64,000 bases of DNA from Ostrinia nubilalis (Eukaryota; Arthropoda; Insecta; Lepidoptera; Crambidae). Positions 34,501 to 46,500 of the stretch are shown one piece after another. The stretch spans positions 9,134,001 through 9,198,000 of the forward strand of contig NC_087109.1 in assembly GCF_963855985.1 (NCBI RefSeq), written 5' to 3'. The notes under the pieces were generated by a model that searched no databases, had not been told where the DNA came from, and saw nothing but the letters and a program-made list of their open reading frames with translations. The translations under genes and the position numbers were made by a program. Each line of letters starts with the position of its first letter. The first letter of the stretch is position 1.

Positions 34501-37500
34501 TTTCGCCTCTCCCTCCCATTTTTGGTAGGCTGGAAAGAGATAGGTTTTATACGAAAATTATTGAAGTTAGCCGAGAGTAAGCCCTTTGACTCGGCGACAG
34601 CAATCTGTTATCGGATGTTGAGTTTGCTCGAGGCGAAGTGAAATGCGTGTCTACCTACACTATCTTACTTCGGCCAACTTCGCGAGTAGTGTAGCTGAGG
34701 TATTAAAGAATTGAAGACTCTACTCAAACCGTCTACACGTCTGTCTAATGCAGGCCAAATCCTTCATTAGCAACTCGTAAAATTAAGAAGATTGCGGTCC
34801 GTCAAGACTCTAAATTACCTGATAATTAAGTTATGGGGAGTGTAGGTCGATTTCTCTTGAATCATTTTAAGGGAAAAAATAGGTACACAGGAATGCTCTT
34901 AAAACGTGTATTTAAAGAATCCTTTTTTTAAAACATTACAGTCAAACAAAAGAGCGTAAAAATTGCTCTGAATTACACTTACCTTGCCATTAACATCGCC
35001 ATTCTTCACACCGTTCTCCTTAACGAAGGTATCATTCACATTATTCCTATACGAATTGGACTCGTAATCCAGCACTTTCGGATGATACTCGTAATTATTA
35101 TTGTTATTGTAACTGTTGATATAAACCCCGTTTTGTTTCATCACCCTGTGCAGTTTCTTCTTGTCGTATTCTTCTGTGTATTTCTCGTCGCTTCTGATTA
35201 TTTGGTTGTAGTACGTGCTATTGTCTTCTGATCTATCCCGTTTCTCGCTCTTTCTTGATTTGTCTTCTGTGTATTCGTCGCGGCCGTTCCGTATTCTTCT
35301 GGATCCTGAAATTAAAAGTTTATGTAAAAAATACAAAGACATTTCACGATATTTTATGAAGTCAAAAATCCACTCGGCATGGGGCACACTGAAAACCAGC
35401 GTCGTGGCCTTCCTCGCCGAGGGCCACGGCATATGCTGAGTACGGTTCCATCACAGTAAATACATTTAAATACTGTGGTCCCATTGCGATGGGCATCGCT
35501 GTTGCGACAGGGTGAAACTGCTCAGTTCACTTTTTTTTCCTTGTAATATTATTCATAATTAGGAAAGTGATGTTCATCGTAATAAATGTAAGTTTCTTTT
35601 TTTCTTTCTTTCAAAATGTATGAAAAACTGGTTAGTCACGAGTACCATGAGTAAAGTCGTGTTACAACACAATCTAATTATCGCGGTCAAGCTGTAGATC
35701 CTGGCTACACAGGAGTTGCAGCACTTAGATGAGTGTTTTTAGTATGGTTACCTCGCTTATCTTGCTTTTGAACAGGTCGTCCTAGGTGCTGGGCGAAGTC
35801 GGGAGGAGTGAGTGCAGTCGGGAGGAGTGAGTGCAGTCGGGAGGGGTGAGTGCAGTCGGGAGGGGTGAACCCAGTCGGGAAGGTCGTACGCAGTTGGGAG
35901 GGGTGAACGCAGTTGGGAGATGTGAACGCAGTCGGGGTGAACGCAGTCGGAAGAGGTCAACGCAGTCGGGAGGAGTGAACGCAGTCCGGAGGGGTGAACG
36001 CAGTCGGTAAAGGTAACAGCAGTTGAGAGGGGTAAACGAAGTTCGGAGGTGTGAACGCAGTCAGGAGGGGTGAGCGCAGTCGGGAGGTGTGAACGCAGTC
36101 GGCAGGGGTGAACGCAGTCGGGAGTGAATACAGTCGGGCGTGAACGCAGTCGGCAGGGATGAGCGCAGTCGGGAGCGAACGCAGTAAGGGGGTGAACGCA
36201 GTCGGGAGCGAACGCAGTCGGGAGTGAACGCAGTCGGCAGGGGTGAATGCAGTCGAGAGGAGTGAACGCAGTCGTGAGGGGTTAACGCAGTCGAGAAAGG
36301 TGAACGCAGTGGGGAGGGGTGAATGAAATCAGTAAAGGTGAACGCAGTCGGGAGATGTGAACGCAGTCGGGTGAACGCAATCGTTTGAACGCAGTCCGGT
36401 GACGCAGTCCGGTGAACGCAGTCGGGGGTGAACGCTACAATTGAGCGTAGATGAGTGTTTTTAGTATGGTTACCTCGCTTGTCCTGCTTCTGTTACCTGC
36501 GTGTTGTAGTTACCTCGCTTGTCCTGCTTCTGTTACCTAAGTGTTGTAGTTACCTCGCTTGTCCTGCTTCTGTTACCTGCGTGTTGTAGTTACCTCGCTT
36601 GTCCTGCTTCTGTTACCTAAGTGTTGTAGTTACCTCGCTTGTCCTGCTTCTGTTACCTGCGTGTTGTAGTTACCTCGCTTGTCCTGCTTCTGTTAGCTAA
36701 GTGTTGTGGTTACCTCGCTTGTCCTGCTTCTGTTACCTGCGTGTTGTAGTTACCTCGCTTGTCCTGCTTCTGTTACCTGCGTGTTGTAGTTACCTCGCTT
36801 GTCCTGCTTCTGTTACCTGCGTGTTGTAGTTACCTCGCTTGTCCTGCTTCTGTTACCTGCGTGTTGTAGTTACCTCGCTTGTCCTGCTTCTGTTACCTAA
36901 GTGTTGTAGTTACCTCGCTTGTCCTGCTTCTGTTACCTGCGTGTTGTAGTTACCTCGCTTGTCCTGCTTCTGTTACCTGCGTGTTGTAGTTACCTCGCTT
37001 GTCCTGCTTCTGTTACCTAAGTGTTGTAGTTACCTCGCTTGTCCTGCTTCTGTTACCTAAATGTTGTAGTTACCTCGCTTGTCCTGCTTCTGTTACCTAA
37101 GTGTTGTAGTTACCTCGCTTGTCCTGCTTCTGTTACCTGCGTGTTGTAGTTACCTCGCTTGTCCTGCTTCTGTTACCTGCGTGTTGTAGTTACCTCGCTT
37201 GTCCTGCTTCTGTTACCTGCGTGTTGTAGTTACCTCGCTTGTCCTGCTTCTGTTACCTAAGTGTTGTAGTTACCTCGCTTGTCCTGCTTCTGTTACCTAA
37301 ATGTTGTAGTTACCTCGCTTGTCCTGCTTCTGTTACCTAAGTGTTGTAGTTACCTCGCTTGTCCTGCTTCTGTTACCTAAGTGTTGTAGTTACCTCGCTT
37401 GTCCTGCTTCTGTTACCTAAGTGTTGTAGTTACCTCGCTTGTCCTGCTTCTGTTACCTGCGTGTTGTAGTTACCTCGCTTGTCTTGCTTCTGTTACCTAA

Positions 37501-40500
37501 GTGTTGTAGTTACCTCGCTTGTCCTGCTTCTGTTACCTGCGTGTTGTAGTTACCTCGCTTGTCCTGCTTCTGTTACCTAAGTGTTGTAGTTACCTCGCTT
37601 GTCCTGCTTCTGTTACCTGCGTGTTGTAGTTACCTCGCTTGTCCTGCTTCTGTTACCTGCGTGTTGTAGTTACCTCGCTTGTCCTGCTTCTGTTACCTAA
37701 GTGTTGTAGTTACCTCGCTTGTCCTGCTTCTGTTACCTGCGTGTTGTAGTTACCTCGCTTGTCCTGCTTCTGTTACCTAAGTGTTGTGGTTACCTCGCTT
37801 GTCCTGCTTCTGTTACCTGCGTGTTGTAGTTACCTCGCTTGTAACTACAACACGCAGGTAACAGAAGGGAGGGGTGAACGCAGTCGAAGGGGTAAACGCA
37901 GTCGGGAGGGATGAACGCAGTTGAAAGGGGTGAACGCAGTCGGGAGGGTGTGAACGCAGTCGAGGGGTGAACGCAGTTGGAGGGTGAACGCAGTCAGGAG
38001 GGGTAAACGCAGTTGGGTGGGGTGAACGCAGTCGGGAGGGTGAACGCAGGCGGGAGGAGTGAACGCAGTTCGAAAGGGTGAACGCAGTCGGTAAAGGTGA
38101 AAGCAGTTGAGAGGGGTAAACGCAGTCGGGAGTGAACGCAGTCGGCAGAGGTGAACGCAGTCGGCAGGGGTGAACGCAGTCGGAAGTGTGAGCGTTAGCA
38201 ACGCTATTATCAAACGTAGATGAGTGTTTTAGTATGGTTACCTCGCTAATCTTGCTTCTGGAGTAGAACCAACCGGGAGTACGACCCATTGTATGAGTGT
38301 AGATGAGTGTTAGCGGTACAAACACGAAACTGTATGACGCTCATATTCGATGCTTGTTTATGTGAAGCAGCAAATCGAACGCACAGTGTTGGATAGAGGT
38401 CTGTGATTGGTTCATGTGTCCCCCTGTGCGTCCACGCGCACTGTGAGACCTCATAGTAATGTTTGTGAATACGGGCGTGAGTGTTGTAGTTACCTCGCTT
38501 GTCCTGCTTCTGCAGCTGCAGCAGCCGCGGCGCGCTCCAGTGCCGCTTGGCCGAGAACACCGCGATGGGCCCGAGCGGCCGGAACAGCTCGTCCACGCGG
38601 TGCTGGGCGAAGTCCGGAGGAGTCAGCGCTAGCTGGAACTTCGATGATGCTGCGGAGGAAAATAATAATGTTGTAATTATTGATGGGATTGCTAGTACCT
38701 TAATTATGAGTTTCTGATATTTCGGCACTGTTGCAAGCGCCATGACAACTGTGGAAACTGGCGGGCAGACATTTATTTATTCAGGAAAACAAGGGTTTTA
38801 CAGTGTGTAATAATGACATAAGATAGGCAACAAGTAAACCACTTATAGGTTCCCACAGGAAAAAAACAATTTAAAAAATTAGTGAGCCTTTGCACCAGAG
38901 TTACTACATACTACCTCGCCACAGCAATGCTTAGTACAAATGATGTCGATCTACCCTCTTTCGCAGTCTTAAAACAATATAATAATGTTGTGGTTAAATA
39001 AGAGCACTGGACAAAGTTAAAAAAGTGACAGAACTTGTGATTTAGACATCATTTCGCTCTGGCGTTATTTTTGTAAGTATTGTGAAGCGATTTCGAAATA
39101 AAAACTGTCGCGACTGTTACTTTTTATAGGCCCACTGATTTCATTCCCTGCCATATTTATTGAGGTGATCGACACTATTTACAAATAATCGAGGATTGTC
39201 GGTCAGTTAGAGAAGGCGGTCATTCAAATAGCGACTTTATCCTCTTATGCATAAGGTTAAGGTACAGTCGCGGAATGAAAAGGTTCGTCACCTTAGTGTC
39301 GGTTTTCGCTTGCACTAGGTACTGTAAGAGTCAAACCTGCCAACCTAACAGTGCAAGAAACAGTGCTGCTAACATTGAAATAAATATGACGTTTGATAAC
39401 GAATAAGGTTTTGCTTGTTTAATTTTCTATCCCATGCAATGTTACAAAATGTAGTTTTTTTTTAATTTAATAGAAATAATAATGGCAGGTTGAACCAACA
39501 AGAAGGTTTTAGTTTATCAATCATAATAATCTTCTTGACAAGATACATCATCAAACAACTTTGATCTGAATAATTTTGAACTTTACTGACGAACAGTTAA
39601 AGATTATTTTCTCTAACTCGAGATTATTCTGTAACATAGTTTCAAAAGGTAATATGTGCTCGCAATTCGTTGAAGGAATCAATTTTAAAACTGACGAACC
39701 TTTTCATTCCGTGACTGTACAACGCATTATTCCGACGATTCAACATCTTCGTGAAGAAGATCTATACCGGTCATTCAAATAACGACTCTACTCTATCCTC
39801 ATACGTATAAGACTACTAACGCAGTGCGGCGCGACTGACATCTCGGCGAGGTTAAAGTTTGTCATTCAAAATTCGACTCTATTCTCATACACATAAGGTA
39901 CACTTCGGTCCACCTAGTAGGAGGCCTGCCCACGCTACGTCTTCCAGCCCGTGGTCGCCACTCGAGAACTTTTCTGCCCCAACGGCCATCGTCTCTATGA
40001 GCTATGTGCCCCGCCCACTGCCACTTGATTTTAGCAATTCTGCGAGCTATGTCGGTTACTTTGGTTCTCCTGCGGATCTCCTCATTTCTGATTCGATCAC
40101 GCAGGGAATCTCCTACTAGGTGGACCGACGATCTGGTAAAGGTCGCGGGAAGAGCCTGGATGCGGGCAGCGCAGGACCGTTCATTGTGGAAAACCTTGGG
40201 GGAGGCCTTTGTCCAGCAGTGGACGTCATTTGGCTGAAACGATAAGGTACACTTACGCAGTATGTGCGGCGCGTCGATGAGCTCCGCGAAGTCTGGCTCG
40301 CGGCCGTCCAGCGCCCGCGCCGCCGCCGCGCGTTCCAACGCCGCCCGCACCGCTCGTGATAACGCCTCTTTGCCGCGGAGTTCCCTGAAAGCAGATAGAT
40401 TAATCATCATCATCATCATCATTTCAGCCATAGGACGTCCACTGCTGAACAAAGGTCTCCCCCAATGATTTACATAATGACCGGTTATTAGTAGCGTTTA

Positions 40501-43500
40501 CATCCACTTTACAGAAATGTTTTAGGAAAGTTATACGACTTTGTTATTCCAAAAGACAGCGCAGATTTTGGATTACAGTTTCGTTGATGAGTACAGTGTA
40601 TCACAATTCACAACAGATAAAAATTTAATTTTTCTTTACTATCATTATAGGTCCTTTACAGGGCAAAGTGGTAAACAACCACTTCGGGACAACATACAGG
40701 ATCGGGTTGAGAAGAATTTAAAAAAAGTTATGCAATAAGTGTGAACTAGCCAGGCAAAGTCCATTCACTATCCATTATTTCTGAAGCAGTGTACACGTAC
40801 ACTCCATTGTGGATGAAAGTTCTTCTTATCCAGAACAAGGCAGGTATGTGACTGAAATGGAACCTGATGTTCAGTGAGATGCAGTCTAGGATGGTAGGGT
40901 GCATTCTGCCCTATTCACTCTCGCCTTGAAGAGGCCTGATTATAGTGCTCGGGAAAGACAGTAGCAACAAATTCCAGTCCCTAGTTTTTCGCATTATAAA
41001 AGATGGATAGTGTTGAATTACCTGCACATTCTCTGCAGCCTCAGCGCTTCCTCATACAAGGCCAGTGCTTCCACCAGGTGAGCTCGTCCCAGCGCCATGT
41101 AGTCCAACTCCTGGTCCTTCAGCGAGGGAGGGTTGGCTGAGCCTGGAATGTTGAAATAAATATTACAACCAGCCTAGAAAGCATAGTATTTCTCTATGGT
41201 TTGAGCCCTAAGAGCTTGTTCATACTTGTCAGGTGACGGGCCGGATCTTAACCAGGCATCGGCGGTTCTGTTCACACCACTCCAGTCGAGCTGGTTGGTG
41301 CCATTTTCACGGAAGCGACTATATACGATGGACGTCGACGAATCTCTTGTTGAATTGTAACACCTACTGATGTAAATCCATTTTAGCAAAATATTATAAT
41401 TTGAATTTGCGATAATGGCCCCGACAACCGACAATTGATGTGGATAGCGTTATAGTTACTCCTATGGCGTAGTACACTTTGCCGAACTTGATCGAATCAG
41501 ATAGTGTAAACACGTTCAGTTCGTTTTGCCGTGCGTTGCCCGTACTTTTGTGCACGTTTTTGCGCAAGTTTCTATCAAGTTCGCGCATAGTGTAACTGCG
41601 CCAATCGGCGAGCGAGATCCGAAACGTTTTTTTTTTTTTCAAAATTTGGAAAACACCCGACATTTGTTTTCGGCGCCTACAAAGAAATGTCGGGTGTTTT
41701 GTCTTGAATCTTTTAATATATTATTAGGCTGGGTTGCACCATCTTACTTTAACCTTAACAAAGGTCAATAATATGTCATAATCCATATAAAAACACCGGT
41801 TATCGTTATAGTTACGGTCAAAGCTTCTTCTCAGCACTTGCCAAATGTTGGTCTCGAAGCGCTGGTAGGGTAAAAAGATTATGAGACATGTAGAGGCTCC
41901 TTAAGAGCAATATGACGATTTGTAAGAACTATTTATTAGTCTAAACAAATAAAGAAATTTTGACTTTGACTTTGACTTTTGAAATTTTGACTTTGACTTT
42001 GACTTTGAAAGTTAGGTGGTGCAACTCAGCGTTAGTTTTCACTCACCGTTGTCGACGTTTCTATCCCCGCCTGGCGAGTACAGAGCCGCGAGCCGTTCCC
42101 GCGCCCTGACACCAGATGGCGCGTTCAGCAAACCAGTTGCACAGTATTGGTGTGCTAGCGCTGAAATAAGAATAATAAATCATTTATTTACTGACTAAAA
42201 AAATATCTGGGTCATCATTATCAGGGCATGTAATGTCCAACGAAATTAATCGAAGAACACAGGACGACTTCGAAGTTGAGGATCGAATTCCCACCTGTGG
42301 AAAACGGATGACCGGTCACAAAAAAAAGGTTTAGGCATGACCGGGTTGGGGAGACCTGGTGTTCGCATATTTCTCCCTCAGTCGCCTCCAGTGAAATCCA
42401 CGGGATGACCGGGGTGGTTCTATCTACACTAATGGAATCACACGGCTGTACCGGCTGTTTTGAATATAGAAGAGAAATATAAAAATAAATCTTTAGAAAT
42501 ATTATGTAGGTACCTTTATAATATTCAGTCTTGACGTGGACCAGGGAGACCCACGAGTATGGCACGTAGTTGAACACACCCTCGGATTGCATCTGGAAAG
42601 CATAATAAATAAAGACGTCAAATTGGATTGGAAAACTTTTAATATTCTTGGACATTGTAAAATTGGGAGCGTATAGATATTAACGCTCGACTCTGTGAGA
42701 TGGAGGTTGCTACGTAGTAGTCTGCAGTCTGTATAAGGGGGGGGGGGGGGGATCTGCCTATATGGGGTATTCTGTCTATGGAAGAGGGAGGGTTTTGCCA
42801 AAGTGGGGGTTCTGTCTATGTAGATGCCACACTGGCGAATTACATGCGGTTTCAAAGCGGAGCGGCGATGCGCCGCGGATGCGCAACGTTTTCGCGAGTC
42901 TCCGCTCAGCTTTGAAACCGCTTGTAATCCGCCAGTGTGCCAACTGGCAAGGCCCTAAGGGTTCTACCTAGTGGGGGGAGAATTCTGCCTATGTGGGGGA
43001 GGGAGGATTCTGTCTAGGTGGAGGTGTCAAGGTTTCTGCCTTTATGCAAGGTTTCTTTCTATGTTTCTACCTTCTCGTAGAGCTGCGTGTAGGTGTGCGC
43101 CAGCTGCGCGCTCTCCTGCGCCAGGTCGAGGCACATGTCGAGGTCGTCTTATGTCTCGCTTCGTAATTATGGAAGGAGGGTTCTTTCTATGAAGGGGAGG
43201 GTTCTTTCTTTGAGGGTGGATGGTTCTGCCTTTTTGCCTATGTGGGAGGTTCTTTTGCCTAGGGCGATGTCACTATACAGGGTCCTTCTAAACTAGCTAC
43301 ATTCCTTTTAATGGGGGCATCTATACGGTACACTGAACAAGTTCACCAAATTTGAGTATGTGTTTTATAATGATTTTACAAAGTTACATTTTCTAACAAA
43401 AATAAAAATTCATTTCGTCTTACATAATGGAACATGCTGTATTTTTTACTCACACAACAAAGCTGTAGTGTATTCATTCTGCACAGGAACACGAGACACA

Positions 43501-46500
43501 ACACACACAACGCTCACTACCACTGCACACTTTTTTGTTGTTTACACTCACGTCATAACAACTCACAGCAGTCGTCACAGCTGATAGCCGATTAAGCTGA
43601 TCGACTGATTGGGCGAGCTATCACTTCAATGTTGCAGGCCTACTCTCATATCGTTGTCTATCCTTATTATCTTATGTTAATCACAGTAAAACGAACTCAC
43701 GATACCATCGAAAAATCAACCAGCAAAGGCCATGATTTTTAAGGCGCGTTTTAGTAAATTTATTTGCATTTGTGCATCTGTGCGTCATAGTTCACTTCAC
43801 GAGCACTACAAAACGCACCTTCACACAAGAAAGCTAGTCAAAAACTGAATTAAATCAAAGCGCACGCGCCGACAAATGCCGACAAGCCGCACGCCTTTTG
43901 TTGACACAAAGACGCCGACGCCGCCAAAGCAAGAGCCGAAAAGTTGGCATAAGCGTACAGTCGACAAAAAAGAAACTTATTTGTTTATTATTTTATCTGC
44001 TTGCTTTCGATTTCAATTGATTCGAATCTAAATTATGGTGTTGAGTATTTCATGGTAAAATATCCTATAACAGATAATAATTAAAAATTAATCGAACTTA
44101 TTGTTTTGTGAAGGTAATTCAATGGCCTAGTCAAATATTTAGAAACATGAAATTAGACTATTGAAGCAAATAAAACTCTTCAATTTGTTTGTATTGATAT
44201 TCCATTTATCCTAAATCAAAGTCCATTCTTAAATTAATCGTTAATGTCATCATTTCTATTACAATAGAAAAGTAGATGAGGTAGGTAGGTACCTAATTAG
44301 TTAAATAAAATTTCCGAATCATTTCCGTTCCAACTTGGTATTTATTTATGACCTATCTTATGTACCTGTGATTTAACAATAAACACAATTTTAATTTGAA
44401 TAGTAAAAAAAAGTTTGTTGCATTTCTTAATTTTATTTTGGTGAGTGTACATTGCGCTAGCCGGCGGCCGGCGGCACGTGTCAAAAGGCGGCGGCACGTG
44501 TCTAAAAGTTCGTTTGCTGCGCGCCGGCTAGTGTTGTACGATACGACACTCGAGTCTTGGAATCTTACTTATTAAAAGTTTGAAGAAAATAAAATAGCTA
44601 TGAATTAAGACTGTGTGTTTATTATTTTATTGGACCGTTTTAACTTTTTGATTACGAAAATCGTCAGTCTTTAGATGGATACTTCTGATTCGATTATTTG
44701 CGTTTAATGCAATTTTATTGATATTACATTTGTATTGTGCGATTTATTTTATTTTCAATTAGTAAGGATATAACATACGGATGATGATATGAAATCACTC
44801 ATTATTGCCTATTAGTATACACCAACTAAGTTCATGTCATGATTCAGTCTAGCTCAAAGAACTTAAAATACTCGAAAGGACTCGGAAGACTCAATTATTC
44901 CCTTATTCATGTGACTAACGAGTCCTAGTCTTAAAAATAAACTCAAGTCTCAAAATAAAGACTTTAAAGACTCGAGGTTCTTACTTACAACACTAGCGCG
45001 GTCGGCTATTGTGAGGGACGGCTGTCTTTGATACCACCGACTCCGCCACGCATAAATAAGGATGTCAACTCCAAAATTCTTTCTAATCTTAATAATAATA
45101 AAACTATCATTATTTACTTTTATAATTTTTTTTTTGTTTCTACGATGATTTTAATGATTATTATTTCAGTTTAAAATTGATAGTTGGGAACAATTATTTA
45201 CTTATTTACTTCGGAATACTAAAGCCTGCCGATAATCACAGGTAGATAATTCGATAGCGTTTAGTTTCTGCTATGATCGAGTCAATTACGAATCACATTT
45301 TTAATTTGCTAAGGGGATATTAAGCGATTAAAATTAACATGAAAAATGTGCCTGCTTTATCGTAATAATAACCGTAATTCTAAATTTCATAGTCATGGTA
45401 ACTATCCCATTTGTGTATGGCATAAAAATAAGTCATTGATTTCGGCAACTAACTTTTTTGCTTCGTTTCGTTGCTACGTCTGAAATAAAAGATTTTTACA
45501 AGCGCAAAAGTATTTTAACGAACTTTTGAATAAACATCATTCCATTAAGGCCACTAAATAAGTACTTACCACATAAGATTTTTTTATGTTACCAAAAATA
45601 AATAAACTTTAATTTTCTGCTTAATTTAATTCCTTAAATAACTAGTAGTAGCCCTAGAATAGCTTGTGTGGCGCCCGGTCCGTCGTCCGGCGGCACTCTT
45701 GTGTTCGCGGCCAGTGGCCCAACGGCAGCACAAGCGCAATGGCGGCCATTACGTAAGCTCGTGTGCGTGCGGATTTTTGTCAGTGTAGTAGTGAATCAGC
45801 TGAACAGGGTGTTGTATTGGGTTGATAAGAAATGAAGTTGTTTCCTTAATTATCTCGGAAACTAGCCTGAATTTTTGGCTCAAACTTTGGGAACGTATTC
45901 AGTGTGACGTATACATGCTCCCATTAAACGGAACGTAGCTGATTTAGAAGGACCCTATATAAGGGGGAAGGTTCTGCCTCTGTTTGGGGGAGGGTCCTGC
46001 TTATGGTCCTACCTTCTCGTAGAGCTGCGTGTAGGTGTGCGCCAGCTGCGCGCTCTCCTGCGCCAGGTCGAGGCACATGTCGAGGTCGTCGTGCAGCTTG
46101 CGCTTGCGCCCTACTTACTATCTATAGAGGAGTGTTCTGCCTATGTAGGAGAAGGTTCCTATGTGGGGTGAGGGTTCCTTTATGGGGAGATGGTTAAGGT
46201 TCTGTCTATGTGGCAGAGAGAGAGTTTTGCCAATTTGGGGGTTCTGTCAATGTAGATTAAGGGGTTTACCTAGTGAAGGGAGAATTCTGCCTATGTGAGG
46301 AGAGAGAGGATTTGTCTAGCTGGGGGAGGGAGGATTCTGTCTAGATGGGGGAGGGAGGATTCTGTCTAGGTGGGGGAGGGAGGATTCTGTCTAGATGGGG
46401 GAGGGAGGATTCTGTCTAGGTGGGGGAGGGAGGATTCTGTCGAGATGGGGGAGGGAGGATTCTGTCTAGATGGAGGAGGGAGGATTCTGTCTAGGTGGGG

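Noticed and set aside
36450..37841. Regular 40-bp repeats resembling a CRISPR array
   Set aside because: There are no unique spacers, the unit is one continuous 40-bp sequence derived from a spliced eukaryotic exon border, and the context is an animal gene.
37813..38325. 170-codon minus-strand frame with repeated [12 protein letters not shown] peptides
   Set aside because: It is a translation of the 19-bp minisatellite with drifting unit length; there is no splice or start context.
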